Source: Spirosoma endophyticum
GTDB taxonomy: Bacteria > Bacteroidota > Bacteroidia > Cytophagales > Spirosomataceae
Direction of reading: 5' to 3'
DNA: 64,000 bases
Assembly: GCF_900112365.1 (NCBI RefSeq)
Contig: NZ_FOLQ01000011.1
Span: 124,001 to 188,000, forward strand
The position numbers and the translations under genes are program-made. Below the pieces are notes generated by a model. It saw nothing but the letters and a program-made list of their open reading frames with translations. It ran no database searches and had not been told where the DNA came from. Each line of letters opens with the position of its first letter. The first letter of the stretch is position 1. Shown here in pieces: positions 45,184 to 55,300 of the stretch.

Positions 45184-46026
45184 ATGAACCCAGTAAAATC
45201 GGTTTATTCTTTTTTGGCTTTTATCCTTTTATCGATTGGCTTATCGTTTGCACAAACAAGCGGCACGACGACTAAGCCTACGGCGACGACCAGTACCAAC
45301 CGTCAGCAGGAGCTTTATGATGAGTACCATGGCATAACGAAAAAACCAGCCACTGGCGCTCCTTCCGCCACGCCAGTAACGAATCGTGGCGAATCGCAAC
45401 CGCAGTCCACGAATGCTGGCACGTCACGCCCAACCGTGACGGGAACAGCCGGTCGTCCTGAAAAGACGTCGTCGAATGAGTATGTGTCTAACCTTAGGAT
45501 TGGTGTACGTGGGGGCGTTACGCGTGTATTTTTCACGGAGAGTCAGCCGCTCATCGACCCGGGTATTGGGTTTGTTGGCGGAGTGATGTTGAACGTTGGA
45601 GCTGGTACGTTCTCTTTCCAGCCTGAAGTAAATTACGCGCGGTACAATTTGAAAGTGCCCAATTTTGGCGGGACGAAAATAACAGGCGCTTTTGACCAAA
45701 TAGAAGTGCCTTTATTTCTGAAAATAGCGACCGGAACGTATGCAGGAAATCGGTTTTTCGTAAATGTCGGTCCGTATGGCTCTTATTTAGCCAGCGTCAG
45801 TGTCAATGGCAAGAAAGAATCAATTGACAGTGGAACGGAGCGTTTTCAGTTTGGAGCAGCAGCTGGCGTAGGCGCGGCACTCAAAGCGGGTCCTGGTCAT
45901 GTTACGATTGAAGTGCGTGGTCTGTATCAGTTCGGCGATTTGGAAGCTGGCTTTACCCCTTCTACAAAAACGGTATTGGCACAAGGAACTATAGGCTATT
46001 CGTTTCCCTTGGGGGGCGGACGGTAA
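45184..46026 (+). CDS. PorT-like outer-membrane beta-barrel protein
   Basis: A 280-residue protein: signal peptide ending SIGLSFAQ, a Thr/Ser/Pro-rich linker (residues about 25-95), then a small barrel (LRIGVRGGVTRVFF, GVMLNVGAGTFSFQPEVNYAR, LFLKIATGTYAGNRFFVNVGPYG, GAAAGVGAALKAG, GTIGYSFPLGG). It is a porin-like protein of unknown role. It stands alone with a terminator behind. Confidence 0.78.
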   Translation: MNPVKSVYSFLAFILLSIGLSFAQTSGTTTKPTATTSTNRQQELYDEYHGITKKPATGAPSATPVTNRGESQPQSTNAGTSRPTVTGTAGRPEKTSSNEYVSNLRIGVRGGVTRVFFTESQPLIDPGIGFVGGVMLNVGAGTFSFQPEVNYARYNLKVPNFGGTKITGAFDQIEVPLFLKIATGTYAGNRFFVNVGPYGSYLASVSVNGKKESIDSGTERFQFGAAAGVGAALKAGPGHVTIEVRGLYQFGDLEAGFTPSTKTVLAQGTIGYSFPLGGGR

Positions 46027-46057
46027 CCGCAACTATTTCTCATAGAGTGGGTTTTAG

Positions 46058-46090
46058 AATGGCGACGACCGTTGGGCGTCGCCATTTTTG
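46058..46090 (+). terminator. Intrinsic terminator after the barrel gene
   Basis: AATGGCGACG and CGTCGCCATT pair around a short loop, followed by TTT. Confidence 0.75.
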
Positions 46091-46117
46091 TGTCCTATGA
46101 GTATGGTTTGTAAGTAC

Positions 46118-46840
46118 TTATTCCTGCTTCCGAATTTTGGACATGCCCGACACTTCCTGTGATTTTATGGTTGGGCTGCCGGTATAATTTATCGTACTAA
46201 CCCCATTGGCCTCGGCCGACAATGTTTCGGTTACGTGAATATCGGCCCGGCTGGCACCATCGAGTTGAATGGTGGCACGAGCGATGGTCAACTTGTCCGC
46301 ACTTAATTTACCGGCGCCCGACAAATGAATGTACGATTCAGTAGCAGTGCCCTGCAAATTGGCCTGAGAGCCATCTTTCACGGTCAGGTTTAGTTTTTTG
46401 GTCGTAATAGGGGCCGTCAGGCGACTTCCCGTTTCGACGGTAGCAGCCAGATTATCACTTTGAATAGGCAGCGTCGATTCGACGGAGCAACCTGTGCTGA
46501 CGTCTACCTGATCGAGTTTCGCTACATGAATGGTAACGGTGACGGTTTTCGATTGGTTGAAGCTTTTATCCTTCTCCAGCATAATCCTCAATTCATTATT
46601 TTTGACCTCCGTTACTACGTGTTTCAGAATATTGCTTTCACCTTCCAATTCGGCTTTACTAGGATCGCCCGGTGTAATTCGCACGCGCATCCCAACGCGC
46701 ACGGTTAGTTTGTTGAATGTCGCAACGTTACGTTGTTGCTGGATAACCTGGCCATTTCCTTCTATTTGACCCTGCGCATAGATCGATTGACTTAACGCAA
46801 TTGTCAGGAAAATAAGAAAAGCGGTTTTAATCGATTTCAT
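46118..46840 (-). CDS. Head GIN domain-containing protein (DUF2807)
   Basis: A 240-residue exported protein: signal peptide MKSIKTAFLIFLTIALSQSIYAQ, then repeats of a beta-helix (VRVGMRVRITPGD, LDQVDVSTGCSVES, AATVETGSRLTAP, LNLTVKDGSQANLQGT, IHLSGAGKLSADKL, IQLDGASRADIHV). The frame extends further up to 46909, but ATG 46840 gives a good signal. Its role is unknown; the family is common at Bacteroidota surfaces. Confidence 0.85.
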   Translation of the reverse strand: MKSIKTAFLIFLTIALSQSIYAQGQIEGNGQVIQQQRNVATFNKLTVRVGMRVRITPGDPSKAELEGESNILKHVVTEVKNNELRIMLEKDKSFNQSKTVTVTIHVAKLDQVDVSTGCSVESTLPIQSDNLAATVETGSRLTAPITTKKLNLTVKDGSQANLQGTATESYIHLSGAGKLSADKLTIARATIQLDGASRADIHVTETLSAEANGVSTINYTGSPTIKSQEVSGMSKIRKQE

Positions 46841-46991
46841 TGGTAAAATGAGTTTAACAGTTGGCCACATAGCTGAATGATGATGTTGATAGCATAAACG
46901 TTGCTTCACTAGGCCAAGATACTAAAAATTGATTCGAAGCTGCGCACTGGCTTCCATGATCATGATTCGACAGGATATACAGCACATAAAA

Positions 46992-47015
46992 AAAGTGCTC
47001 ACTAATGAGCACTTT
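46992..47015 (-). terminator. Hairpin terminator downstream of the 47.1 kb small gene
   Basis: AAAGTGCTCA and TGAGCACTTT pair with loop CTAA; an A run on the plus-strand left side gives a U run for minus-strand transcripts. The surrounding 46841-47136 holds nothing else clear. Confidence 0.65.
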
Positions 47016-47136
47016 CTAATTTCGTGGTGTGGCTTTACTAATTGTAACGTAATTGCATTGTTAAGACTGAATTTCCAGATGTGGCAGTAAACAGGCTTGG
47101 GTCAATAAAGGGTAGGGCTTATGCTAAAAATCTATA

Positions 47137-47346
47137 TTAAAAAAGTAGCTTCCAGCCGTTAAAGAACAGGTCTTTACCCGGCTGTCCAGACCAGTTGTGG
47201 GGTTTGTCGTCAATGTCAGATACGGATGCTTCTTTTTGCACAACAATGGCCGAAATGCCCTGCTTAGCCAACGACTGGCAGATTTCTTTTGTCGTGGCAT
47301 TTCCTTTGCCTATCATCAGTCCTACAGTTTCCTCGTTCGTTTTCAT
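47137..47346 (-). CDS. Small hypothetical protein under a MarR-type site
   Basis: A 69-residue ORF (MKTNEETVGLMIGKGNATTKEICQ...) with an alternating strand/helix pattern: TKEICQSLAKQGISAIVVQ then DDKPHNWSGQPGKDLFFNGWKLLF. I do not recognise it. It is downstream of a marR gene on the same strand, with a 46-bp gap, and carries a 12-bp site also found upstream of that regulator. Likely regulated by it. Confidence 0.55.
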   Translation of the reverse strand: MKTNEETVGLMIGKGNATTKEICQSLAKQGISAIVVQKEASVSDIDDKPHNWSGQPGKDLFFNGWKLLF

Positions 47347-47359
47347 CTTGTTGATTCTG

Positions 47360-47371
47360 TTGTATGTGCAA
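47360..47371 (-). promoter_or_regulatory. TTGTATGTGCAA site before the small gene
   Basis: Identical to 47899-47910, and partly palindromic (outer TTG/CAA). A MarR operator is inferred. Confidence 0.5.
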
Positions 47372-47392
47372 ACAAATTTTACGGCAAATTTT

Positions 47393-47869
47393 TTATTCTC
47401 CCTCACCTAATGCCTGCGCAGCCTTGAATACTTGCTGCGTTAGCTGGCAAACGTCTTTTTCGCCAATTAGCTGAGAATAACGGGTACCTACGCGGTCCCA
47501 GGCTTCGTTAACTATGGGTTGTAAGGCTTCGCCTTCGGATGTTGGATAAATTAATGTCTTCTTTCCTTCCGATTCCCGCCGAACTAACCGTTTTGATTCT
47601 AGTTTCTCCACCAACCGTGTAATAGTGGATGGTGTTAAATACAGCGTTTCACTCAATTGCGATGGGCTGATTCCCGGTTGAGCAACTACTTCACACAGCA
47701 AATAGGCGTGTGAGTAGCAGAGACCAAAGCGACCAAACTCTTCGTCACCAATGGCAGTAATAGCCCTGGCTAACGCGTTTGCTGAAAATAGTAAACAGGC
47801 ACTGTAAGGCTTTGTATTCTTCACTGTGCCAGCTACGCAATTCGCTTCCTTTATTAATTCAGTTTCCAT
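47393..47869 (-). CDS. MarR family transcriptional regulator
   Basis: A 158-residue protein: helices then PGISPSQLSETLYLTPSTITRLVEKLESKRLVRRESEG (winged helix) and KKTLIYPTSEGEALQ (wing). ATG 47869 is used; an in-frame start at 47917 would place residues over the promoter. It probably represses itself and the small gene behind it. Confidence 0.88.
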   Translation of the reverse strand: METELIKEANCVAGTVKNTKPYSACLLFSANALARAITAIGDEEFGRFGLCYSHAYLLCEVVAQPGISPSQLSETLYLTPSTITRLVEKLESKRLVRRESEGKKTLIYPTSEGEALQPIVNEAWDRVGTRYSQLIGEKDVCQLTQQVFKAAQALGEGE

Positions 47870-47879
47870 ATTATGCTGA

Positions 47880-47910
47880 CAAAGGTAAGTGCTGATATTT
47901 GTATGTGCAA
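47880..47910 (-). promoter_or_regulatory. Promoter and operator of the second marR gene
   Basis: On the minus strand: TTG (47910-47908), 20 bp, then TACCTTTG (47887-47880), the Bacteroidota consensus. The -33 element is part of TTGTATGTGCAA at 47899-47910, so binding there would block transcription. The ATG is 10 bp after the -7 element. Confidence 0.65.
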
Positions 47911-47948
47911 GCAACAACTAAAAAAAATAGTACTGTAGTAGAAAAAAA

Positions 47949-48013
47949 TTCAGGTGATTATAAAAAGGCCGTGCTTCCAATATAGTAGCACGGCCTTTTT
48001 ATAATCACCTGAA
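47949..48013 (-). terminator. 27-bp-arm intrinsic terminator
   Basis: 47949-47975 and 47987-48013 are perfect complements around an 11-base loop, and A/T runs lie in both flanks. It closes the ctlX-like gene (minus strand) and separates it from marR. Confidence 0.85.
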
Positions 48014-48030
48014 AAATAGAAGTTATCCGG

Positions 48031-48960
48031 TTATTTCCTTGGCAAATGCACCTCGGCTATCATACAGCGGGCCGAACCTCCGCCGTTCCCTTCAATGGTC
48101 GATAAGTCGAAGTGAAGTAGAGTTGTGTAGTCATCCAGCAGATCAATCTGTTTTGGTGTCAGGGAGTTATAGGCGCGGGTGGACATGACGAGTAATTTTT
48201 GGCCCTTCTTTGTCAGAATCATTAACATGTTTCCGGCGAAATTGGCCATCTGCTCCAGCGAAACATCAATTATCCGCTTATTTAGGCCTTCCAGTTCCTG
48301 CCGGACCATAAGCCGCTCGTCTGGATCGCTGATAGCGGCCAGGCAGACGATTGCGAACGTATCCGCAATACACATCATCACATTCGTATGATAAATGGCC
48401 TGACCATTGGCATCGGCGGAGGAAAACGATATAGTCCGGTAACCCGTCTGACGACCAAACTCGGCTAGTACATCGGGGTGGGTGCGGGGCGAAAGACTGG
48501 CAAAAGCCACCCGGTTCATGCGATCGAGAACCAGGCTGCCGGTACCTTCCAGAAACTTCCCTTCCTGCTCAAAATGGGTCAGATCGATGATTCGGGCAAC
48601 GTGAAAGCGCTGACTAAGATCGTCGATAATGTCCTGACGCCGTTCGAGTCGGCGGTTTTCGGCCTGCATCGGGTACAGGACTACCGTACCACTGGCGTGG
48701 AATGATATCCAGTTATTCGGAAAAATCGAGTCGGGTGTTTCAGGATCAATGGTATCATCGTAAATCATTACGTCCACGCCCATAGCCTGGAGCTGATAGG
48801 TCATTTCGTCGAATTCGCGCCGGGCATCTTCCTGTGCTACATCCTTCGTTTGCGCAGCTAGTTTACTGTCCTGAAACGCGTTTGAATCAGCGGTTTGCTC
48901 ATTGAAACCGAATCGAACGGGACGGATCATTAAGATGCGGGATGTCGCTTGTGATTGCAT
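48031..48960 (-). CDS. ctlX: CtlX-like citrulline/arginine hydrolase
   Basis: A 309-residue guanidino-group-modifying enzyme: IMIRPVRFGFN near the start, DSIFPNNWISFHASGTVVLYPM (substrate Asp/Asn), EGTGSLVLDR, IYHTNVMMCI (catalytic His) and the active Cys in GGSARCMIAE (Cys about 299). CtlX hydrolyses citrulline in the arginine/citrulline route of Francisella and others. The arginine deiminase gene lies upstream on the same strand. Confidence 0.88.
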   Translation of the reverse strand: MQSQATSRILMIRPVRFGFNEQTADSNAFQDSKLAAQTKDVAQEDARREFDEMTYQLQAMGVDVMIYDDTIDPETPDSIFPNNWISFHASGTVVLYPMQAENRRLERRQDIIDDLSQRFHVARIIDLTHFEQEGKFLEGTGSLVLDRMNRVAFASLSPRTHPDVLAEFGRQTGYRTISFSSADANGQAIYHTNVMMCIADTFAIVCLAAISDPDERLMVRQELEGLNKRIIDVSLEQMANFAGNMLMILTKKGQKLLVMSTRAYNSLTPKQIDLLDDYTTLLHFDLSTIEGNGGGSARCMIAEVHLPRK

Positions 48961-49095
48961 AATTAAAAAAGCATAAGTCGGCCAGTGTGGCCAAATGGGT
49001 TAGCAAATTAACACTGATGTCCGAATTGTTCAACAATTCAACTAAAGACAGGTGAGAGAGCCATAAGGTTTTGAAATCCTACCGGTCTGAATGCA

Positions 49096-50595
49096 TCAAA
49101 CGTCTTCTCTTAATAAAGGTAAACTCATACAATGCGAACCGCCCCTCGCCCGCGATAATTCGGCTGATGGAAGCATGATAAATGTATGCTGAATCGTATC
49201 TGGCGATGATTGGCCCTGCTCAAACCGTTCCAGTAATTTGGCAGCTCCAATGACCTCAAATCCGGCCTCCCGAAACGCATCAGCGGTTTTTTCGTTACGA
49301 TCATAGCCAATTACAACTCCGTCTTTCAAGGCTAAGAGATTGCAGGAGTCCGTCCATTGCTCCCGCGCTCCGAACGGAAACTCGTTGTTACCGGAATAAA
49401 TAAACTGCACTGGTTCGGTGGCACCCAAATCGTTTATACTAATACCCGTCAACAAATCTTCGAGGTTTTCAATCTCGATGGGCTTTTGTTCCTGACCCTT
49501 AATAAACTGAACTATTTTTAACTCTTCCGACATGTCTTTCGGTGCGAAGAAATGCAATACGTCCCGTTTTTTAGCTTCATCGCCGGTTCGGGCCAGTGAA
49601 CCCAATAGTACCCAAATGTTACGTTTAACCTGCGTAAAGACCGTATCAATATGCATATAATCGCGCTTCTTCGGGATCTTAATGATGGTTACCGTATCCA
49701 CCAAATCTTTGCTAAATACGAGCCGCATCACCTGTTGAGCTGCGTAGAGTGTAGTACGTTCGCTGACACCAAGTATCAGGTGTCGTTTGGCAATCATCAT
49801 TACGTCGCCCCCTTCGAGTGTCGAGCGAGTTACGTCCCGATTCGTATCGGCGTCAGATAGGAGGAAGGCATGTTCATTGTCCGGAATCTCAATGATCTTA
49901 TCCTGATAATCAGCAAATAATGGGTGATTGAAGAAGATGTACTGAGTCAATAAAGCCTCACGCGTGCGAGCTAATTTTGCTGGTTTGTTGAGCAAAATAT
50001 GATCGTTGATGACAATGCCAATGTCGCGCGTGAAAATGAAATTTGGCAAAGGCGCAAATAACATTGTCAGGTTGGGCAACGAGCCAGAAATCATGATTTT
50101 GGCCAGTTCAGTAGAATCATATTCATTCAATTGCTGCTGGGTGCGAAACGACGTCCGTTCAATTCCGCAGATGGCGGCAATCAGACGCGTACGAATCACT
50201 TCATCGGCTAAAATATCCGATAATAGGCACTGAATATCAACGACTTTATCTGATTTGAAATAGTCTGCATGATCAGGTTTGAAAAAAGACCGATCCGAGT
50301 CTGGCCCTATTTGGGCAATTTTTCCGCGCACTTTGTCGGGGTCTAAGAAGTACAGCAGAATTTTAACGTAGTAGTCGTATTCATCCCGGCGCATCATGTC
50401 CAGATGCACGATGTCTTCGAACAGCCAGTCCTGGGCTTTAGACGGTATTACTTTGCCTAATCCCCGGTCGGGGCTATGAATAAGCAGCCGTTTGAGCGTG
50501 CCAATTTCGGAGGAAACATTAATGCGGCCTGTTGTATCACCTTGCTCAGCGATAACGTGCCTATCGCTTTCGGTCAGTTGAGTTTCAGTTTTCAT
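49096..50595 (-). CDS. Arginine deiminase family protein
   Basis: A 499-residue enzyme: IGTLKRLLIHSPDRGLG, NFIFTRDIG, STLEGGDVMMIAKRHLILGVSERT, MHIDTVFT (catalytic His) and GGSHCMSLPLLRE with the active Cys about 489. The order matches arginine deiminase, which gives citrulline and ammonia. It is about 90 residues longer than the classical enzyme. ATG 50595 is preferred to starts at 50601 or 50622. It is followed by the CtlX-like gene 135 bp downstream, so product could pass on. Confidence 0.85.
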   Translation of the reverse strand: MKTETQLTESDRHVIAEQGDTTGRINVSSEIGTLKRLLIHSPDRGLGKVIPSKAQDWLFEDIVHLDMMRRDEYDYYVKILLYFLDPDKVRGKIAQIGPDSDRSFFKPDHADYFKSDKVVDIQCLLSDILADEVIRTRLIAAICGIERTSFRTQQQLNEYDSTELAKIMISGSLPNLTMLFAPLPNFIFTRDIGIVINDHILLNKPAKLARTREALLTQYIFFNHPLFADYQDKIIEIPDNEHAFLLSDADTNRDVTRSTLEGGDVMMIAKRHLILGVSERTTLYAAQQVMRLVFSKDLVDTVTIIKIPKKRDYMHIDTVFTQVKRNIWVLLGSLARTGDEAKKRDVLHFFAPKDMSEELKIVQFIKGQEQKPIEIENLEDLLTGISINDLGATEPVQFIYSGNNEFPFGAREQWTDSCNLLALKDGVVIGYDRNEKTADAFREAGFEVIGAAKLLERFEQGQSSPDTIQHTFIMLPSAELSRARGGSHCMSLPLLREDV

Positions 50596-50759
50596 AAACA
50601 TGATTGGAACGTAGCATAACAAGCGAGTTCACAACGGCAAGGTACGGGTTTAGGACTGAAAAGAAATGGGTTTTGCCGTTCGTCGCCTTCGACCAATCCA
50701 TTACGTCAAGTCAGTGAAGCTTTCACTTTGGAGACTAAATTTATGGATTGGATTTAACA

Positions 50760-50795
50760 AACAAGAGGCTACCTCTTGCGAGATAGCCTCTTGTT
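50760..50795 (-). terminator. Terminator after the second susD
   Basis: AACAAGAGGCTA and TAGCCTCTTGTT are perfect 12-bp arms with a 12-base loop, 22 bp beyond the susD stop. Confidence 0.7.
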
Positions 50796-50816
50796 ACTGA
50801 CTAATTAAATTCGGAA

Positions 50817-52316
50817 TTAGTTATCCGTGGCTAGCTTATTCAACGCAAGTTCCGACGCCGAAATTGGCCAGATGTAACCATTATCGGTGGGTGCTTTAGC
50901 CTGGGCTGTTCCTTTAGCCGGAATGGTTTGCAACAAACGCATCAGGTCGTTGTTACGTAGCCCTTCGCCTAAGAACTCAATACGACGTTCTGTTAGAATT
51001 GCATTGATAAGATCCGTAGGAGCGGCAAAGCTGGCGGCTGTAAACGTTGTCGCTGCATCCGACCGATTGCGCACGGCATTTAATAGAGCTACTGCCTGCG
51101 CATCAACTGTATTGCTAGTACGTACTTTGGCTTCCGCCAGATTCAGCAGTACTTCGGCATAGCGAATGACGGGTACGTAATCCGTATACGGGCTGGCAGT
51201 CTTGTATTTATTGAGCCAGTTTTTAACGGTAGTTGTGCCGGATTGCTTGATAAATGACCGGCGTTTATCGGTTGATTTCCAGCCCGTATTGGCAATGATC
51301 CCGTTAGGATTCAGCGAAAACTCTCCATTTCCAACCCCACCGTTGGCAGGCGTTGGGGAATAGTAATACGCCAATTGGTTCTGCGTACCTGGATTGTCGC
51401 CCGCAGTGCCTGTCATGGGCATCGAGAAAATAGATTCTGGCGTGGTATACGTCGTGAAGACCGCCGTAATATCAGGCTGCAACGCATTCGCAACATTGGC
51501 AGGCGACGAGAATGGGGCCGTAGCACTTACCATCTTGTTAGCTTCCGTAACCACGCTGGCATAATTTTGCATGCTCAGATAAACGCGTGTTTTCAGCGCA
51601 ATTGCCGTATTCTTATGGGCACGGGTTACGTTGTCAGAAGCCGCCGTGTATTTTGACGGCAAGTCCGTTTCTGCTTCGTTCAGATCTTTCAGAACTTGTG
51701 CGTAAACATCCGCTACTGAACTTCTTACTAAGTCAGACTGACCTGCCCCTTTAATACCTGAAAGGCGTAGTGGAAGACCAGGCTTACTACCACTTCCGTC
51801 AGCATAAGGACGAGCGTAGTATTGAAGCAGGCTATAGTAGACCAGGCCACGAATCAGTTTAGCTTCAGCCACATACTGTTTCCCCAAATCGGCACCTACT
51901 ACTGTAGCGCCACCGGCGGCCATCCCATCCAAAAAGATATTACACTTGTTGATGGTCAAATAGCCAGCATTCCACAGCGTCGCAACAGCAGTTGCGCTAT
52001 TGGTCGGGTTTTCAGCCCACACGTCAGAACCGGTAATGAGGTTACCTGTTTCGTTGATGAAATCTTCGCCCCGAATATCGCCATATACTACGTAGCGGCC
52101 TCCGTACAAGTTACCATCTTTAAGACCGCCAATATTGGTGGCATTGGCCGATCCGTAGAGCGACAGCAATTGTGTTTGTACGCGACTGACGGTGCTGAAC
52201 GCCGACGCATCTGATACCGACGTTTGTGGAATAGGACTAAGCAGATCCCGATTACAGGCGCTAAAGCCCCAGCTAATCAGGCATAAAGCTGCCGAATATA
52301 TTATTTTCTTTTTCAT
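50817..52316 (-). CDS. SusD/RagB family nutrient-binding lipoprotein (second pair)
   Basis: A 499-residue lipoprotein (signal SAALCLISWGFSAC, Cys about 21). The SusD hallmarks are seen: AEAKLIRGLVYYSLLQYYARPYADG, TRAHKNTAIALKTRVYLSMQNY, VPVIRYAEVLLNLAEAKV and ERRIEFLGEGLRNNDLMR. It binds the ligand outside the outer membrane over the SusC pore. It follows the frameshifted susC by 20 bp. If that gene is dead, this one may have no partner. Confidence 0.9.
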   Translation of the reverse strand: MKKKIIYSAALCLISWGFSACNRDLLSPIPQTSVSDASAFSTVSRVQTQLLSLYGSANATNIGGLKDGNLYGGRYVVYGDIRGEDFINETGNLITGSDVWAENPTNSATAVATLWNAGYLTINKCNIFLDGMAAGGATVVGADLGKQYVAEAKLIRGLVYYSLLQYYARPYADGSGSKPGLPLRLSGIKGAGQSDLVRSSVADVYAQVLKDLNEAETDLPSKYTAASDNVTRAHKNTAIALKTRVYLSMQNYASVVTEANKMVSATAPFSSPANVANALQPDITAVFTTYTTPESIFSMPMTGTAGDNPGTQNQLAYYYSPTPANGGVGNGEFSLNPNGIIANTGWKSTDKRRSFIKQSGTTTVKNWLNKYKTASPYTDYVPVIRYAEVLLNLAEAKVRTSNTVDAQAVALLNAVRNRSDAATTFTAASFAAPTDLINAILTERRIEFLGEGLRNNDLMRLLQTIPAKGTAQAKAPTDNGYIWPISASELALNKLATDN

Positions 52317-52336
52317 AAAATCTTTGATGAAACGCA

Positions 52337-55300
52337 TTAGAAACCTGCTCGTAAACCAACCGTAATTGTGCGTGCGTTACCGATTGTATTTCTGTCGACA
52401 CCTTGCGACGAGGTACTATTATTGCTGCTGGCACCGTTTGCGGATACTTCTGGATCTGGCCCTGGATATTTTGTCAGGATGCCCAGGTTCTGACCACTTA
52501 CATAAACCCGCAAATTGCTGATTCTAGCTTTCGACAGTAGCGAAGAAGGCAGCGTATAGCCTAACGACAAACTTCTTAGTCGTAAGAAATCGCCTTTGAA
52601 CACGTTCATATCCAGCGGCATTGACGAACCGTTTGACACGTTATCGCCATAAACAGGTCTTGCATATTTCTTACCGGTATCGCCTTCTTTCTGCCAGGCA
52701 TCCGTCAATACGTCTTTGGCATTGTTCCACCAGCGTTGGTCATGCAAACCGGCGTTAGTGCCATAGTATACGTAGAAACCCAGCTGGTAGGTAAGCAGAA
52801 CACTCAAATCAAAGTTTTTGTATTTGAACGTGTTATCCCAACCACCGTATTGTTTTGGCAAGACATTGGCATACATTACGCCGTCTGCCGCCTGTGTGAT
52901 GCTTGTTCCACCAGTAGGACTAATATATTGGGTTTTACCATCAGGAGTTGTCGAGTAAGCATACTGCTTTTGCGCTGGATCTGTACTTGTTGGTACGTAG
53001 TACTGATAATACACATTCTGCCCCTGAGAGTTAACGAAAATCCGTTTTCCGGTTGCTGGATCAATGCCATTCGTACGAACGACATACAACTGTCCCAGCG
53101 AATAACCAGGCTGTGTTTGGTTTACAATTTCGCTGGTTCCGCCACCAATCCACGTCTGAATCGAATTTAAGCCGGGTGCCAGTGAGGTAACCTCGTTCTT
53201 ATTGAACGTAATGTTAAAGTTCGAATTCCACTGGAAGTTCTTAGCGTTAATTATCCGGGCGTTTAGCGACAATTCCAGCCCTTTATTGTACATCGTACCA
53301 ACGTTCTGAGGAGGGTTAGTTGGCAAGCCCGTTGATGGAGACTGACCTACGTACAGAATCAGGTTGTCGATGTCATTTTTGTAATAGGCAACTTCTCCCG
53401 TAATCCGATCATTGAACAAACCGAAGTTGAAGCCAACATCTGTCTTCAAACTGGTTTCCCACTTCAGGTTTGGGTTACCTACGTTCGAGAAATACAAGGT
53501 TGCTGCACCACCGTATAAACCAGAAGCATAAGTAGAGTATGGCGTATAGTCGCCTATACCACCGATGTTACCTACTTTACCATAGCTACCACGTATCTTA
53601 AAGCTGCTGAACACATTATCAAGCTTGGCTGCTTTCCAGAAACCTTCCTGGGCGATTTCCCAACCAGCTGATGCACCCCAGAACACCCCTTTCTTCTCGC
53701 CTAAGGCTGAGTACTCGTCCTGACGAACATTGCCGCTCAGGAAGTACTTTTCTTTGTAGTTGTAGGTTAAACGACCGAAACCAGATAACAGATAGTTTTC
53801 GCCATACGTCATACCCGTAGCGTTGTTGGTAACCCAACCTGCCTGAATTTGATTGTAAGCATCGTCCGATAATCCCTGACGGTTGATACCAAACGCGTTC
53901 GATGTACGACGTTGTTGCTCCTGACCGGCCAGCAAGCTAAAATTATGGCTGCCAGCAAACGTTTTGTCGAACTGTATGGTGTTCGTCCATACCCAGGTTT
54001 TGTAAGTGCCAGAAATAGCACTACCATATCCATTATAGCTATAACCATCTCCACCTTTGGGCGACCAGAAGATATCGTTGTTAATCAACAGATAATCTAT
54101 ACCATAGGTGCTTCGTAGCGTAATCCAGTCGGCGGGTTTGAACTGCGCATAGACGTTGGATTGAATATGATTACTTTCGGAGTTAGAACGGTTATTTTCG
54201 AGCTGAACGACTGGGTTATAGTACGACAATGAACTTATGCCACTAATGTTCGACGAACCAATGGCAGCGCCATTTAGATTGTACGACCCATCATTGTTAT
54301 AAGGCGCAATAATCGGAGGCAGCACAATGGCCAGACGCCCAAGACCACCGGTATTGAATGCTTCGCCGTACAGCGAACCTGACGACGAAGACGATAGGTT
54401 CTTCTCGTTAGAGTACGAAATTTTTCCGCCTACCGTAAACAGTTTGCCAAGCTTGCTGTCCATATTGAACAACGTATTGATCCGCTGAAAATCATTCTTT
54501 TTCAGAATGCCCTGTTGATTCGAGTAACCAACTGAGAAATAGTAATTGGTTTTTTCGGAACCGCCCGAGATGTTTACATTGTGGTTGTGAGAAACTCCCT
54601 GCCGATAAACTTGGTCATACCACTTAGTATCGATAGGATTACCATTTGCATCGTTTATTTGTGTATACTTAACCGCACTTGCCGTAGGGTTGTTGGCAAC
54701 GGCCTGCGTTTTGAAGTTAATATACTCCTGTGCATTCAGCAGCAGTGGTAATCGGTAAGCGTTTGAAAAGCCAACCCAGCCATCGTAATTGACCTTAACC
54801 GCACCCGCTTTACCACGTTTAGTGGTAATGAATACAACGCCATTTGCCGCGCGACTACCATAAATAGCCGTTGCAGCCGCATCTTTCGCTACGTCCATGC
54901 TTTCAATATCATTCGGGTTGATACTGGCTAGCGGGTTAGCTGGTGCACTTGTCGATGAATAATCTCCTGTAAAGGCGGGAACTCCGTCTACTACAATCAA
55001 CGGTTGCGAGCTAAGCGAGATCGAGTTTGTACCGCGAATCCGGAAAACAGGTGGGTTGTTTAATACGCCGTTCGGAACCGTAATCTGAACCCCCGCCGTA
55101 CGGCCCGCCAGACCTGATTCAAAGCTCTGAATAGGCATATTGGCAATGGCTGATCCCTTCACCGAACCAATGCTACCCGTAGCATCGCGCCGGGTCTGCG
55201 TGCCGTAGCCAATAACAACTACTTCGCTCAGTTGCTGAGCGTCGCCTACCAACGCAACATTAATGGTTGTCTGATTGCCTACGGCAACTTCTTGATTTGT

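Noticed and set aside
49023-49039. Palindrome GAATTGTTCAACAATTC upstream of the ctlX-like gene
   Set aside because: It could be an operator, but a single short A/T-rich palindrome without a regulator beside it is weak evidence.
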